A stretch of 64,000 nucleotides of DNA from positions 89,460,911 through 89,524,910 of the forward strand of contig OX375883.1 of assembly GCA_947359465.1 (NCBI GenBank), given 5' to 3'. Under the pieces are notes generated by a model that was given only the letters and a program-made list of their open reading frames with translations, searched no databases and was not told the origin of the DNA. The translations under genes were made by a program, and so were the position numbers. The stretch is from Metellina segmentata (Eukaryota; Arthropoda; Arachnida; Araneae; Tetragnathidae). Every line of letters starts with the position of its first letter. Position 1 is the first letter of the stretch. Positions 11,071 to 22,092 of this stretch are shown in pieces.

Positions 11071-11564
11071 AAGGGGGACTAGACCGTGTGAAACGACATG
11101 TCCATCTGCCGTACTTTCAACCACAACTCCACAACAGAGGAAAGCTATTTTTGTAGCTGCTACGAATGGACAAATAAAACCCTTTGTGAAAATTGTCATA
11201 ATTTATTATCAGGAAATCTACCCACGTAAAAATACTTAAACCACATAAGAGGAGATTCGACAATTAGCTGATAGAAAAATTGGTATGTTTAGAATGAAGA
11301 CATTGTTTTCTAACCAAACAGGCGGGTTTTAACCGTTGATTCTCAATGATGAGTGAAGTCTGCTTAGAGGAATCGGTGATTCATAATGGCGAAAAGCATT
11401 GGCATCATCGGAGCTCATCTCTGAATATTATCAGACAAATGAACCTGAAGTTTGATTGGAAGACAGCGTAACCAATTTGTTACAACAAAATGAAGTGCCT
11501 GATGACAAACTGATAAGGGAGGAGAATTTTATAACTAGATAATTAAAAATCTTTTGAGAAAACA

Positions 11565-11700
11565 TAATATTCATCACTATTCATCCAAGTCTGAAACCAA
11601 ATGAGCAATTTTAGAACGTGAACTTAGAAAATTTCAAACACGAATCTATAAAGCTTTTCTCATCGTAAAAATTTAGTGTGCTTTATTTTGGAAGGATACC
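11565..11700 (+). pseudogene. Possible integrase scrap near the Polinton-like remnant
   Basis: Reads HHYSSKSETK, one stop, then AILERELRKFQTRIYKAF. This resembles the third-catalytic-residue helix of retrovirus-like integrases that Polintons also carry (pattern K-x-x-x-x-E-R). It is short and broken. Between 11070 and 11565 nothing is recognisable. Confidence 0.28.
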
Positions 11701-11904
11701 GCTCGTAAATTCGATAATGATCTATTCGACTGAAATTAGAGAAATCCAAACATAAATTTTTCTCAACATCTTTTATGATCTACTGCCGGTGATCGATTGC
11801 AAACGTCATAAAGAAAAAACAAGTTTATTTGTCCGACGATGTGGAATTTCAGGATCTATTCTCGTTGGACATGAGAAAGCGTTGGAACAGTCACAGATAA
11901 AACT

Positions 11905-12055
11905 GCCCACCTTGTTCGTACCGGGGAAACGTAACGGGGACAGTGTAGCGGTTACACATGAGCTTTGCTCTCCGCCTATTTATCAGAGATAGAAAAAGTA
12001 ACGTGAACTTTTTGTGTGGCACTGGCTCTGATGTCAGCCTTATTGCATCAACTAA
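11905..12055 (+). pseudogene. Ty3/gypsy protease fragment, separate copy
   Basis: Reads RLFIRDRKSNVNFL then GTGSDVSLIAS, the retropepsin active-site region with the catalytic D of DTG replaced by G. It is about 95 percent identical to 13262-13430 in the same orientation, so it is either a second gypsy copy or a partial duplication. Confidence 0.7.
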
Positions 12056-12315
12056 ACAACAGATTACTCGCATCGAAATGAAAACTTTCACCATGTCTAT
12101 AGGATAGAAAAGCGTTACAATAACAAATGCTGTGAACGGGACTCTACCAAACCGAATGATTTTGGGTTTAGTTTCGAAACACTGCATTTAACAGAGATTT
12201 CACACACACACACGACGAATCCTTTTAATTTCCAACACTTCAATTTAAGTCATATTTCATTAAGCGAAAATGGATTACCGATTACGACTTTGGCTTATAC
12301 ACCTGATAACCCTAA

Positions 12316-12318
<3 letters not shown>

Positions 12319-12358
<40 letters not shown>
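12319..12358. repeat. (TA)n microsatellite
   Basis: About 20 uninterrupted TA units. Confidence 0.95.
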
Positions 12359-12363
<5 letters not shown>

Positions 12364-12776
12364 TGAGTTTGTTCGCAGATCTTGGTAAAGATGATACAAA
12401 TGTGAATGAATATACTACAGTGATCAAAAAGTTCCCGGAATGCTGTCACCAAACAGAAAACATCAATTTATTGGTCAAAATTTATTAAATTATTAAATAT
12501 CGTTCAAAGTAATTTACTCCGACTTCAATACACTTCTGCCAACGTTTTTTCCAATCCTCAAAACCTGCCTTAAAGTCTTTTTTTTTTGTGTGTGATATGT
12601 TAACTGTAACCATTAACTGAAACGTGTGCTGTTCTATAGATATTTGCAGTGTACAGTTTTTGGCATAACCAAAAGAGAATAAAACATGGTATCAGGAAAT
12701 CGCTAAGAACCTTCGTATTCTGAAAGAAAAAAAAGTGAACTTTAGTGTTCTGTAAATGGCCTAATCCGTTATCATC

Positions 12777-13195
12777 ATTCGCAATGCCCTTTAAGCCTCC
12801 TGGAGAGTTGTTTCAGCAGGAATACCAATGAAAATTGGCTGAAGTGGAAGTACAAAATTTTCTAATGGCATCAGAGAAAGTGAAAAGCCGGACAACATCA
12901 AAATTTTTTAATATTAAATCTACTTGGTGATGAAGGCGTGAATGTATGTAATACATTCAAGTTCGAGTGTGAGGAGAGAAAATTTGATGAAGTTATTGAT
13001 AAATTTGATAATCACTATTTACCATAAAGTAATGAAATGTTTGAACGGTTCAAATTTTTCTCCTGTTCACAAAAAGACGGTCAATCAATTGACGTGTACT
13101 GAGTCAAGAAGTGCAGAAATTACGTAAGAAAGTGTTTTCGCTGCGTAAATCGTGAAGTTTATCTCGACACCGTTCGAAACGAAGTGAAGCCCGTC
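12777..13195 (+). pseudogene. Ty3/gypsy Gag remnant
   Basis: Successive frames read FKPPGELFQQEYQ, then LLGDEGVNVCNTF, KFDEVIDKFDNHYLP and NEMFERFKFFSCSQKDGQS-like text. This is the standard order of a gypsy Gag of the Mag-like type. Many frame breaks; non-functional. Confidence 0.65.
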
Positions 13196-13261
13196 AGCCA
13201 CTGCTGCTTTGAAGCCAACTTACTGTTGGTACCGTAGAAAGTTCAAAGACAATGCAAATAA

Positions 13262-13660
13262 ATACGGACCACCTTGTTCGTACCAGGGAAACGTAACGGG
13301 GACAGTGTAACGGTTACACGTGAGCTTTGCCCTCTGCCTATTTATCAGAGATAGAAAAAGTAACGTGAACTTTTTGTGCGACACTGGCTCTGATGTCAGC
13401 CTTATTGCATCAACCAAACAACAGTTACGTCAACAACTCATTTTGACATTTTCTGGAGCAAACGGAACATCCATTCCTGTTTAAGGGTAAAAAAACTTTA
13501 AGTTTAGATTTTGGTCTTCGTCGTAAGTTCAATTTTGTTTTTCACATTTAAGCAAAGTGTCTACAAATATTATTGGATCTGATTTTCTTCATTAGTTTGA
13601 TTTAGTACCTGATTTAAGACGGAAAAAACGTGGATTTAAAAACAAACTTAAATGTTCATT
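13262..13660 (+). pseudogene. Ty3/gypsy protease remnant
   Basis: Reads RLFIRDRKSNVNFL then CDTGSDVSLIASTKQQ, with the catalytic DTG present here. NIIGSDFLH and FDLVPDLRRKK-like text follows, the usual link towards the reverse transcriptase. Interrupted by stops. Confidence 0.72.
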
Positions 13661-13827
13661 GTAATTTGAATGTATCTAAAATATTTTCTGTGAAATCTAT
13701 ATTTATTAATAATACATATGGTAAAATATTAATAGATTTTCCTGAAATTACCAAACTGCCTAACCCTGACTAACCAGTAAAACATAGTACTCTGCATTTA
13801 ATTAACACCAAAGAGACTACACTTGCA

Positions 13828-14486
13828 GCTCGACCGAGAAGGTTAGCCCATGATCGGCTCAAAATCGCCATAGTCAAGTTTCAAAACACGATTCAATTAG
13901 GTCACATGAGACCTTCTAAGAGCAACTATTCATCGCCGTTGCATGCGATACCTAAAAAAGGTTTGGTCGAGTGGAGACTATCGTGTTAAAATGCACAAAC
14001 CATTAAAGAAAAATATCCCATTCACTGTATTGCAGATTTCACGTCAGAAGTGCATGGTAAAAATTGTTTTGGTCACATTTATCTATAAAAGCGTATTCCC
14101 AAATTTCAATAAATCCGGCAGATATTCACAAAACAGATATCTGCACGCCGTTTGGGCTTTTTGAAAGTACCCAGATGGAATTTGGTCCTTGCAACGCTTT
14201 AACCACCTTTCAAAGATTCATTGATGAAGTGACGGGCCTTACCATTCGTTTACGTTTTTTTTTTTTGACGGTTAACTTGTTGCTTCCCGTGATCATGAAG
14301 AACATCTGCAGCACCTTAAAATATTATTTTCAAAACTTCAGGAGTATGGACTATGTCAGAAATGTCAGTTTGGTCGACCAACAATTGAATTTCTGGGATT
14401 CAAACTTTCCGAAAAAGGCATAGAACCTCTCACTGATCGCGTAAAATGCATCTTAGAATTTCCCCAACCAACTACCTTGACTCAAT
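13828..14486 (+). pseudogene. Ty3/gypsy reverse transcriptase remnant, first part
   Basis: Reads RRLAHDRLKIA, then LGHMRPSKSNYSSPLHAI, the start of the gypsy RT. Later PADIHKTDICTPFGLFE, CNALTTFQRFIDEV, EHLQHLKILFSKLQEYGL-like text and FLGFKLSEKGIEPL lead into EFPQPTTLTQL at the break. The catalytic YxDD box is lost: a run of T and a deletion lie near 14258. The reading continues at 20436 after the nested insertion. Confidence 0.82.
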
Positions 14487-14739
14487 TACAACACTGCTTG
14501 ATAATTGCTAACAACCGATGCATGCAAAACTGCGATTCGGAAAGCCGCTCAATCGTAGAAAATGTAAGTGCAGAGGGTGCTGTAGAGTAAGGTATCTTAT
14601 CTGTATAACAGACAGCGCACACAAGTTGTTTATTAATTGAAATTTCAAACAGTGGAAGTATCTACAGTAAATCACGATTTAAGGTTTTAAAAGCTGTTCA
14701 GACAAATTGCGTCTTGTGATACAAGTATCAAGTAGAGAA

Positions 14740-15746
14740 TGTCCGTAAGGCATCATTTGAGTGAATTTAACCATGGGCGAGCAGCTGGGGCGGCTCTAAG
14801 CTGGGCAAATTGTCACCCAAACTGCCGTAGCAATGCGTGTCAAAAAGCGTTATTTCGCGGTAATAAAGAGCCTAGGAAGGTGTAAATGCTTTGAGAAAGC
14901 ATGTTTGTGGTCGTGATAGGAGCACCACACCCAGAGATGATGCACATATATCCATAACAGCAATAAGGAACAAACATCTCACTCCGAGACAGATTAATTG
15001 AGAGCTTGCAACCACTACCGGCACTCGTGTATCTGCCAAAACAATTTCTCGGCAATTAAATCAAGCTGCTTGTATGCACGGAATCTTGTTAAGTGCTTTC
15101 AATTACAACCACGCCATCGTCGGAAAAAGTTACGCTGGTGTAACGAACATATTCGCTGGAATCATTAACAGTGGTCCAGAGTCATGTTCTCCGACGAACC
15201 CAGATTATCTGTGAAGATGGATTCTGGACACAAACTACTGTGGAGAGAGAGGGGAACAGGAGGTTTTAAAGAATTAATACCCGTTACACAATACAGAATG
15301 CTCGTAAGATTGATCGTTTTGGCCGAAGGGTCATGGTGTGGGCAGGCATTATGCATAATGGCAGAACACAGCTACACATCTTTGACGCAGGCGCCTTTAC
15401 ATCGCAGCTATATTGCACTGAGATTCTCCTGGGTCATGTTCGCTAATTTCGGGTTGCAGTGGGTTCAGACTCTCTGTTCATGGGTGAAAATGTATGCCCA
15501 CACAGGACAGTTGATATCTCTGAGACACTAGAGAGCGAATATATCGAGCGCATGGAATGGATTGCGTATTCACTGGACTTACATCCTATTGAACATGCTT
15601 GGAATGATCTTTGTAGACGTGTTTCACAAAGCAATCACCCACCCCAAACTGTGCTGGTGCTCAAAATTGCTTTGGGAGAGGAATGGGACAATATCCCCCA
15701 AGCACTCCTCGACTGTTTAGTGGAGAGCATGCATAGCAGATGCTAA
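14740..15746 (+). pseudogene. Tc1-like transposase, frame-broken
   Basis: N-terminal helix-turn-helix text is weak. From about 14890 it reads CGRDRSTTPRDDAHISI-like text. The catalytic core then appears: VMFSDEPRLSVKMDSG (first D), and the end IERMEWIAYSLDLHPIEHAW (the catalytic E near 15590), then DLCRRVSQSNHPPQT and LGEEWDNIPQALLDCLVES. The region of the second D (about 15450-15520) is frame-shifted. It is the only recognisable gene of this element. Confidence 0.78.
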
Positions 15747-15920
15747 ATGTGCAAGGAGGCCTCACTTCTTACTGAGTGACTATATCTGTCGTGACTCCGG
15801 ATAGAAAGAACATTTTTGTGACTTTGGAAATTGCTCCAAGGAGCAGATTTTTTCTTTTTATTATCTTGCTTTTCCATATGCCAAAATCTGTAACATTTTG
15901 CGTTATACTTAATGCATAGT

Positions 15921-16125
15921 AATTATGATTATTAAGTCACAAAGACAATATGCAATAGAATTAGATTTATTGTAAGTTAAATACGAGAATTATGCAACGG
16001 AGAAATAATAGCAACGAAGAAGCTAGTAGCACACAGCTCTAGAGTAAACACAGAGTGAGAAGCGTTGCCAGAACACAATAACTAAATAACAGAAAATATT
16101 ACGATTATTTTGATTATTTACAACA
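15921..16125 (-). repeat. 3' LTR of the copia element
   Basis: On the element strand it runs from TGTTGTAAATAATC to GTGACTTAATAATCATAATT, about 205 bp. The right boundary is set by the adjacent purine tract; the left by the end of identity with the 5' copy. Confidence 0.8.
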
Positions 16126-16134
16126 CTTCCCCTA
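16126..16134 (-). promoter_or_regulatory. Polypurine tract of the copia element
   Basis: Minus-strand TAGGGGAAG immediately before the LTR start TGTTG. Confidence 0.75.
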
Positions 16135-16259
16135 AATCAAAATACATACACACAAAAAAAGTCATTAAACACATAGTAAATCTGACCTTAACATACTTTA
16201 AATGCACACAAAAGAATTAATAGCAATGATAGTTCCACATAAATATATATGCACTAAGT

Positions 16260-17126
16260 TTAATCACTAAGATTATGCATCCCTATCATTAATCTGAGTT
16301 TTAAAAACCTGTCTTTCGCAAGGGGTTTTGTGAATATATCAGCAGCTTGCATTTCACTACTACAATAAATGACATTAAGCTGCTTGTTTTCATATTGTTG
16401 CCGAATAAATTTGTAACGGATATCAATATGTTTGGTTCTATTATGGAACTCAGGATTTTTGATTAAACGGATGGCACTTTGATTGTCTATTTGAAGGACT
16501 GGTACTTCAGTCTCACAACACAGTTCTGTTAAAAGATTACTTAACCAAATTGCCTCTTTTGCAGCTTGACTTGCTGCAATAAATTCAGCCTCAGTGGTGG
16601 AGAGAGCAATGCAGTTCTGACGCTGACTTTTCCACGTTATAGCACCACCATTATAAATAAACACCATTCCTGATGTTGACTTCCTGGTTAGAGGATCACC
16701 AGCATAGTCTGAGTCACTGAAGGATTCAAGGGTTACACTAAATTCACACTGAAACAGAATACCGCACTTTTCTGTTCCTTTGAGATATCTCAAGGTCCTC
16801 TTAACCATGTTCCAATGCATTTTTTGAGGCTTATCCAAGACCTGCGAAAGGACACCCACTGCATAAGATATGTCAGGTCTTGTGACGATAGCAAGGAACA
16901 TGAGACTTGACACAGCTTCACGGTAAGGTATATTAGCAGGAAGAGATGATGAATCATTTGTTGATATTGTACCCTTTTCAACAGGTGTGCTGACAGGATT
17001 GGATTCAATCATATTGAATCGATTCAGGATCTTCCTACAATATGCCTCCTGGTGTATAAAATACTTTCCATCCACAAGATGCTCTATTTGCATTCCTAGA
17101 AAGTAGTTGGCCACACCTATCACCAC
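16260..17126 (-). pseudogene. Copia Pol, C-terminal part: RT connection and RNase H
   Basis: 288 aa. It opens with GVANYFLGMQIEHLVDGKYF, the end of the RT domain, then RPDISYAVGVLSQV. The RNase H follows with SFSDSDYAGDPLTRKSTSG (first D), LSTTEAEFIAASQAAKEA (E) and QIDNQSAIRL (D), ending KHIDIRYKFIRQ then ADIFTKPLAKDRF, the normal copia C-terminus. It is in a different frame from the preceding segment and overlaps it by 7 bases, so the polyprotein is frameshifted here. Its own catalytic residues are intact. Confidence 0.93.
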
Positions 17127-18655
17127 AAGAATTCACTCTCAAGTTTCTTGATGAAATGTTTTTCTATTTGTTCCTCAAGAGCTGCAATGATTCCATCATC
17201 AACATATACAATAAGAAATAATGATTTCTCATCATTTAAAAACAAACATGGATCTGAGCAAGATTGTTTTAAACCACTGTGTTCAGCAAAGGTTTTAAAA
17301 CGTTCATTCCAACATCTTGGAGCTTGTTTTAATCCATATAGACTCTTTAGTAGTTTACACACTTGCTCAGTTCCATCACTAAACCCTTCAGGTTGAGCCA
17401 TGTATATGTCTTCAGAGAGGTCTCCATAGAGAAATTCTGTTTTGACATCAAACTGCGTGAGCTTCAGTTTTCGACTAGCAGCAATGCTCAGGACAGTTCT
17501 AATTGTATCCCATCGTACAACCGGACTGAATGTTTCACGGAAATCAACCCCGAATTTCTGGCTGTATCCCTTGGCAACAAGGTGAGCTTTGAAGCGCTGA
17601 ACAGTTCCATCAGCATTTTTCTTCACCTTGTAGACCCACCGACTTCCAATGCCTTTTCTTTCAGGAGGTAAATTAACAAGCTCCCATGTGTTGTTATTTG
17701 ACAAAGAATCTATCTCTTCCTTCATAGCAGCAGGCCATTTATCACCATTTTCAGAAGCCATAGCATCTTTGTAGGTCTCAGGTTCTGCATGTTCAGCCAA
17801 CAGAACAAAATTGTCATATTTAACTGGCATCTTTAATAAGGACCTGTCCCGCAAGTTTCTTCCCTCCTGTTCATCTGGGGTTTCTTCTGAATCTTCAGTA
17901 CTACATGAAGCTTCCCCTATTTCCTTATCCTCATCTAGATGTGGTGTGATAGGAGATTTTGTCATCACTTCCATCTCTGCTTCATGGTTAACTGAAGTTT
18001 CGTCAATCACACAGTTAGATTTCTCATCTTGAAATATCACATCTCGACTCAGGATAATCTTGTTTTGCTCTTTTATCCAAATTCGATAACCATCTTTTTC
18101 GCCACTGTACCCAACAAAGACACCTTTAACACTCTTCTTGTCCCATTTCCTCCTGTTTTGCTTGGGTACATGAACAAAGCATTCAGTACCAAATATATGT
18201 AGATGGTTGATGTTGACCACTTCTTTGGAAAACCATAGTTCATAGGGACTCTTACCTTTTACGGATGTTGGTCCTGTTCTGTTTAACACATAAACAGTCG
18301 TGTTCACTGCCTCTGCCCAGAGTTTTAAGGGAATGTCTCCAGCATGAATCATGCATCTTGCACTTTCAACAATGGTTCTGTTTTCCCACTCAGCAGCACC
18401 ATTTTGCTCTGGCGTGTAGGGCATTGACATGCGTGCAGAGATTCCTTCTCTTTCAAGAATATTCTTCACAGATGAATTCTGAAACTCTGTTACACCATCA
18501 CTCAGAATTTCTTTGATCACGTGACCAGCATTTTTCGCTTCATTGAGAAAGGTTTGGAGACATTTCGGGACTTCACTCTTCGACTGCATAAAAAACACTC
18601 TGCGGTACTTGGTGAAATCATCCTTGAAACATACAAAGTACCTAGCACCAGCCAA
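17120..18655 (-). pseudogene. Copia Pol, middle part: integrase core and reverse transcriptase
   Basis: 511 aa. Integrase core: CFKDDFTKYRRVFF (first D), EILSDGVTEFQ (second D; the usual DNG is DGV), MPYTPEQNGAAEWENRTIVE (E). Then the linker LWFSKEVVNINHLHIFG and an acidic hinge. RT: WVYKVKKNADGTVQRFKA, FSPVVRWDTIRTVL, LTQFDVKTEFLYGDLSEDI (A of the usual AFL is E), LYGLKQAPRCWNERF and the catalytic VYVDDGIIAA. It is in frame with the upstream Gag segment but separated from it by a TAG. The downstream end is a frameshift. Confidence 0.93.
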
Positions 18656-18661
18656 AGATTG

Positions 18662-20062
18662 CTACTGCATGGGACCACATACATCTGTATGTATTAATCC
18701 CCCTGGAATTGTAGGCCTTTGTTTCCTTGTTCCGAAAGGACGTCTACACTGCTTACCAAAGCAGCACCCATCACACATCTCATCTTTTGATGATACTTGT
18801 ATGTGGTGTTTCTGCAGTATTTCCTTTACATGAGCTTTATTCTGGTGACACAGTCTTTCGTGCCACAGTTGCATAGACTTGTCTGCTAAAGCAACACATA
18901 TTTCTGCAGACACAGCAGGACATCTAACACGCATTTCTAAGGCGTATAGTCCATGTACAGTTCGTAAACCTTTCATGCGTAGAGAACCATCTCTTAAAAA
19001 TGAACACTCATCTTTAGATGCCTGGAACTTAAAACCCTTACTCAGAGTTTGACTAATTGAGAAAAGGTTTCTGCTTATGTCAGGAACATACCACACCTCT
19101 GTTAAGTGGTTCTTATCCCACTTGTTGTTAATCTTCATTTCAACATTCACAGTTCCATGACCATAAGCCATAATTGCTTCGCTATTCCCCACATATACTG
19201 GTTTAGGTGAGGCGAATATTGTAAAGTCCACAAAATACTTCTTGTATTTTGTCATATGGGCAGACGCTCCACTGTCTGCTATCCATATATCACTCTCTGA
19301 AACTCCTTCCACAGTGCATACAAAAGCATCACCTTCAGTTTTAGGCTTACTTTTTCTTCTGCAGTCTTTAGCAATGTGGCCAGGTTTTCGGCAGATATAA
19401 CATTTTCTCTCTGGCTTCACAACTTTTCTCTTGAAAGCAACTAGGGCTGTGGAGGAATCTGTTGGTTTGGAAGGCAGGCGCATCTCTATCAAGCGAAGTC
19501 TCTCTGTCAACTTGTTTACAGATATCTCTTCTATAGGAACAGATTCCCAGACACTTTTGAACTCAAAGTAATCTGAAGATAGAGTTGACATGATCCTACT
19601 CATTAATAGGAGATCTGGCAATGTTGTTTTGGCAACACGCTTTAGTTCATCGTTCAACTCGCTAAAGTTTCTTTGAAGTTTGGCAACATGACTTACTATG
19701 CCATCTTCCATTCCTTTTTCACTTTGAAAAATCTGCTCCATCAAGCGGTCAAGACGCTGGCCAGAGCTCTGTTCATAGACCGACAGCAATTTATCCCAAA
19801 CGCTTTTAGCACTATTACAAATAGCCGTCAGCTCAACATTGCTGTCGTCCATGTTTCCCACAAGGATTAGTTGGGCCAGGGAGTCCTCTTTGATGAAAGC
19901 TTTCCTCCTCTTCTCGTAGGCAGAATTCACTTCAGCTGAAGTTCCAACCGGTGGGCAAGGGCATTCGCGATCTCCGGTAACGGGATCATGCACATCGTGG
20001 TGGCGCAATAAAAGTTCAATCTGCCTCTTCCATTTATTCCAGTTGGAAACTCCCAAAAGCAT
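18662..20062 (-). pseudogene. Copia Gag, protease and pre-integrase domain
   Basis: 466 aa. Gag occupies residues 1-210 (WKRQIELLLR; VWDKLLSVYE). A CCHC zinc knuckle, CYICRKPGHIAKDC, has ligands C221, C224, H229 and C234. The aspartic protease active site is WIADSGASAHMT (D263-S-G). The Gag-pre-integrase zinc region is LWHERLCHQNKAHV then CDGCCFGKQ. It ends at TAG (18662-18664) two codons before the integrase segment continues in the same frame. A short start region may be missing because the first residues already match mid-Gag; the first ATG is at 20062. Confidence 0.92.
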
Positions 20063-20216
20063 TTTCTATTTGAGCTTTGAACTCCATTTCACACAGGTAG
20101 TAGTCACTTCACACAGTAGTAGCTCGAAGTGGGTTCACGTTAAGCCTAACGTTAGTAGTGGCGCAAGACTCGTTATTTTTCGTTCCACAAAGTCACTTAA
20201 TAAATCACTGCGCTAT

Positions 20217-20230
20217 CTGGGCCCATAACC
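20217..20230 (-). promoter_or_regulatory. Primer-binding site for an initiator-tRNA-Met half molecule
   Basis: On the element strand the sequence is GGTTATGGGCCCAG, next to the 5' LTR end. It is complementary to the anticodon arm of eukaryotic initiator tRNA-Met (CUGGGCCCAUAACC), not to its 3' end. Drosophila copia and yeast Ty5 use this half-tRNA priming. Confidence 0.85.
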
Positions 20231-20336
20231 AATTATGATTATTAAGTCACAAAGACAATATGCAATAGAATTAGATTTATTGTAAGTTAAATACGAGAAT
20301 TATGCAACGGAGAAATAATAGCAACGAAGAAGCTAA
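20231..20336 (-). repeat. Truncated 5' LTR of the copia element
   Basis: Matches the 3' LTR from AATTATGATTATTAAG to GAAGAAGCTA, then the match stops. About 100 bp of the promoter-proximal LTR half are missing. Confidence 0.88.
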
Positions 20337-20435
20337 TTTAATATAGACTAAGTTTCGTTTCTTTACTCAATGAATGTAATTAATTATTTTAAAAATTGTG
20401 TTTGTTCCTTAGCAATTGTCAAGCAGTTTTTTTTA

Positions 20436-20616
20436 TTTTTATTGACGCTGTATCCCAAAAGCTGCAGATACACGTGCAATTCTCGTACAACTTTTAGAGA
20501 GACATAAAAATAAATCTCGTTTAAAGACAAATAGTTCATCCGAGCAATTACAGTGGGACGATGATAAGACACAAGCATTTAATACATCCAAAGAAGCCAT
20601 TGCACAGGTAACTCTT
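20436..20616 (+). pseudogene. Ty3/gypsy RT-RNase H linker remnant
   Basis: Reads RRCIPKAADTRAILVQLLER, then QWDDDKTQAFNTSKEAIAQV, the region linking gypsy RT to RNase H. It continues the fragment ending at 14486 and is itself cut at 20617 by a TTAA-flanked insertion. Confidence 0.8.
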
Positions 20617-20620
20617 TTAA

Positions 20621-22088
20621 GGTATCTGACTACGTTGTAAAGTCCATTTTTGACCAAAATTTTGTATTTCGTTTTATTTAATATTATAAAAATATAGACT
20701 TTTTTCTTTCCAAAACAGTTTTTATTTTGTTTCTACGATCAATAGAAGTGGAGATCTATTCATTTGAATTAATCGTGAAAGCTGATTTTCAAACCGGAAG
20801 TTGAGTAATTGCGCAGTTTTGGTTTTGGTTTCGCTGATAAATGAATTAAACAGCCACGTATGTCTTAAGTATTTAACAGCAGAATCGCTAACTCATGTTT
20901 TTATGCTGTGCTATATATCAGCCACAAGTTCTTTTTATTTTGTTGTTCGTGCTGTTGATCCAAAGACAAACCTATGCATGGACAATGTCCGCAGGGTGAG
21001 AACAGCTGGTGTCGTTTCCAAAGGGCTAAAGCCATGGGGAAAACACTGAAAGGGAAATCACTTGGTCTTCCCAATTCTGTTATAAACATTGTGAAACCAA
21101 TATACATGAGTTTGTGTGATAGAAGTCTGCTAGAAAAGTGTATGCACGGAATGACACAAAATCAGAACGAAGCCTTCAATGGTGTTTTATGAAACATTGC
21201 CCCGAAAGAAACTTTTGTGAGTCTAAAAACTCTCAGACTTGCAGTTTATATTGCAGTAGTGCAGTTCAATGATGGTTTTAGGGGCTTGCTCCAAGTTTTA
21301 AATAATATTGGACTCAGTCCTGGAGTTTACATATCAAAAGGATATGCCTCCATTGATAAAAAGAGAATTTCCTCTTCTGAAAGGCAGTCACAGCCTTCGA
21401 CGAAACTGCAAAGAAAATAATTAAAAGCTTCCAAAAATAAAAAAAATGGGCATGTAAGGAGATAGAGGAAGGTTTAATGTATAAAACAGGCGAATTTTGA
21501 AGTAATTAATTTGAAATATATATTAGTAAATTATTTAACAAATCTTTAAATGCGTTTTTCTCAGAATGTGATTTTCAATAAAATCTTTGCACGACAAAGA
21601 TAATAACTCAAAGTGTATTCAAAATTTTTGAATGAATTTTTTTCCATGGCTTTTTATATTTGTTTTGAAGATCCCGAGCTAGGATATAAGTTGTATGTTG
21701 AAAGGAAAATGTTTTAGAGTCATTTCACTGTAGCGTCGTTAGGAAAAATTTCAAATTTTCATGTTCTTTCTATGTTATGCACTATATATCATGACTGGAG
21801 AGGAATATTGCAAATATCCTAGCTTAGGCGCTAGATCATATTGTTACGAGACTTGACAAAAAATCTTGTGTAGTTGTAGTGATATGATTTTAAGTTATGG
21901 GCATGGAGTTTTCGTCCTTTTTAACCAAAATTTGTCAATTTTTGCCAGTTAAAAAAATATATATACATACTTTTAAGAAAACTTTTGTTTTGTATTATCT
22001 TTTTATAAGGTATTTTATCATAAAAAGAAAAAAAAAACCTATTTGGACACTTTTTTCAAAAAAAGCACTCCGAACGTAGTCAGATACC
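20621..22088 (+). mobile_element. TTAA-flanked DNA transposon with Mutator/Kolobok-type transposase remnant
   Basis: Exact inverted ends GGTATCTGACTACGTT (20621) and AACGTAGTCAGATACC (to 22088). TTAA lies on both sides (20617-20620 and 22089-22092). Removing it rejoins the gypsy reading ...KEAIAQVTLL to RHPIPGAQ..., confirming the insertion. TTAA duplication is typical of piggyBac and Kolobok. Confidence 0.9.
20974..21420 (+). pseudogene. Transposase C-terminal remnant (Mutator-like type)
   Basis: Reads MHGQCPQGENSWCRFQRAKA, then IVKPIYMSLCDRSLLEKCMH, GMTQNQNEAFNGVL, a TGA at 21190-21192, and in the same frame ETFVSLKTLRLAVYIAVVQFNDGF then LLQVLNNIGLSPGVY. The CPxGxxSWCxxQ and TQNxNEAFN boxes are familiar from a large class of invertebrate transposon proteins often labelled Mutator-like transposase. 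The N-terminal catalytic part is missing. TTAA flanks suggest the class is Kolobok-like; that is inference. Confidence 0.6.
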
Positions 22089-22092
22089 TTAA

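Larger units (their letters stand above)
15921..20336 (-). mobile_element. Ty1/copia retrotransposon, nearly full length
   Basis: Minus-strand element inserted in the second Tc1-like element. It has a complete 3' LTR (15921-16125), a purine tract, one gag-pol reading region broken only by a TAG and a frameshift, a copia-type primer-binding site at 20217-20230, and a 5' LTR truncated to its last 106 bp (20231-20336). The shared 106 bp of the two LTRs look identical, indicating a recent insertion. The truncated 5' LTR leaves no matching target duplication. Confidence 0.92.
14489..20433 (+). mobile_element. Second Tc1/mariner-like transposon, split by a copia element
   Basis: Inverted ends share ACTGCTTGATAATTGCTAA (14492-14510) and, on the other strand, ACTGCTTGACAATTGCTAA (20408-20426), 18 of 19 identical. 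TA lies outside both ends (14487-14488 and 20434-20435). Inside is a Tc1-like transposase on the plus strand. Without the 4.4-kb copia insertion the element is about 1.5 kb, a normal Tc1/Bari size. It interrupts the gypsy RT between LTQL and the downstream RRCIPKAA segment. Confidence 0.75.

Noticed and set aside
12319..12358. Functional element at the TA run
   Set aside because: Simple microsatellite; no promoter or origin features around it.
14489..14515. Gypsy RT continuation (LQHCLIIANN)
   Set aside because: It can be read as decayed RT, but 18 of 19 bases recur inverted at 20408-20426 with TA flanks, so a transposon end is more likely.
17148..18833. Plus-strand frames within copia
   Set aside because: Antisense shadows of the copia polyprotein, which has clear catalytic motifs on the minus strand.
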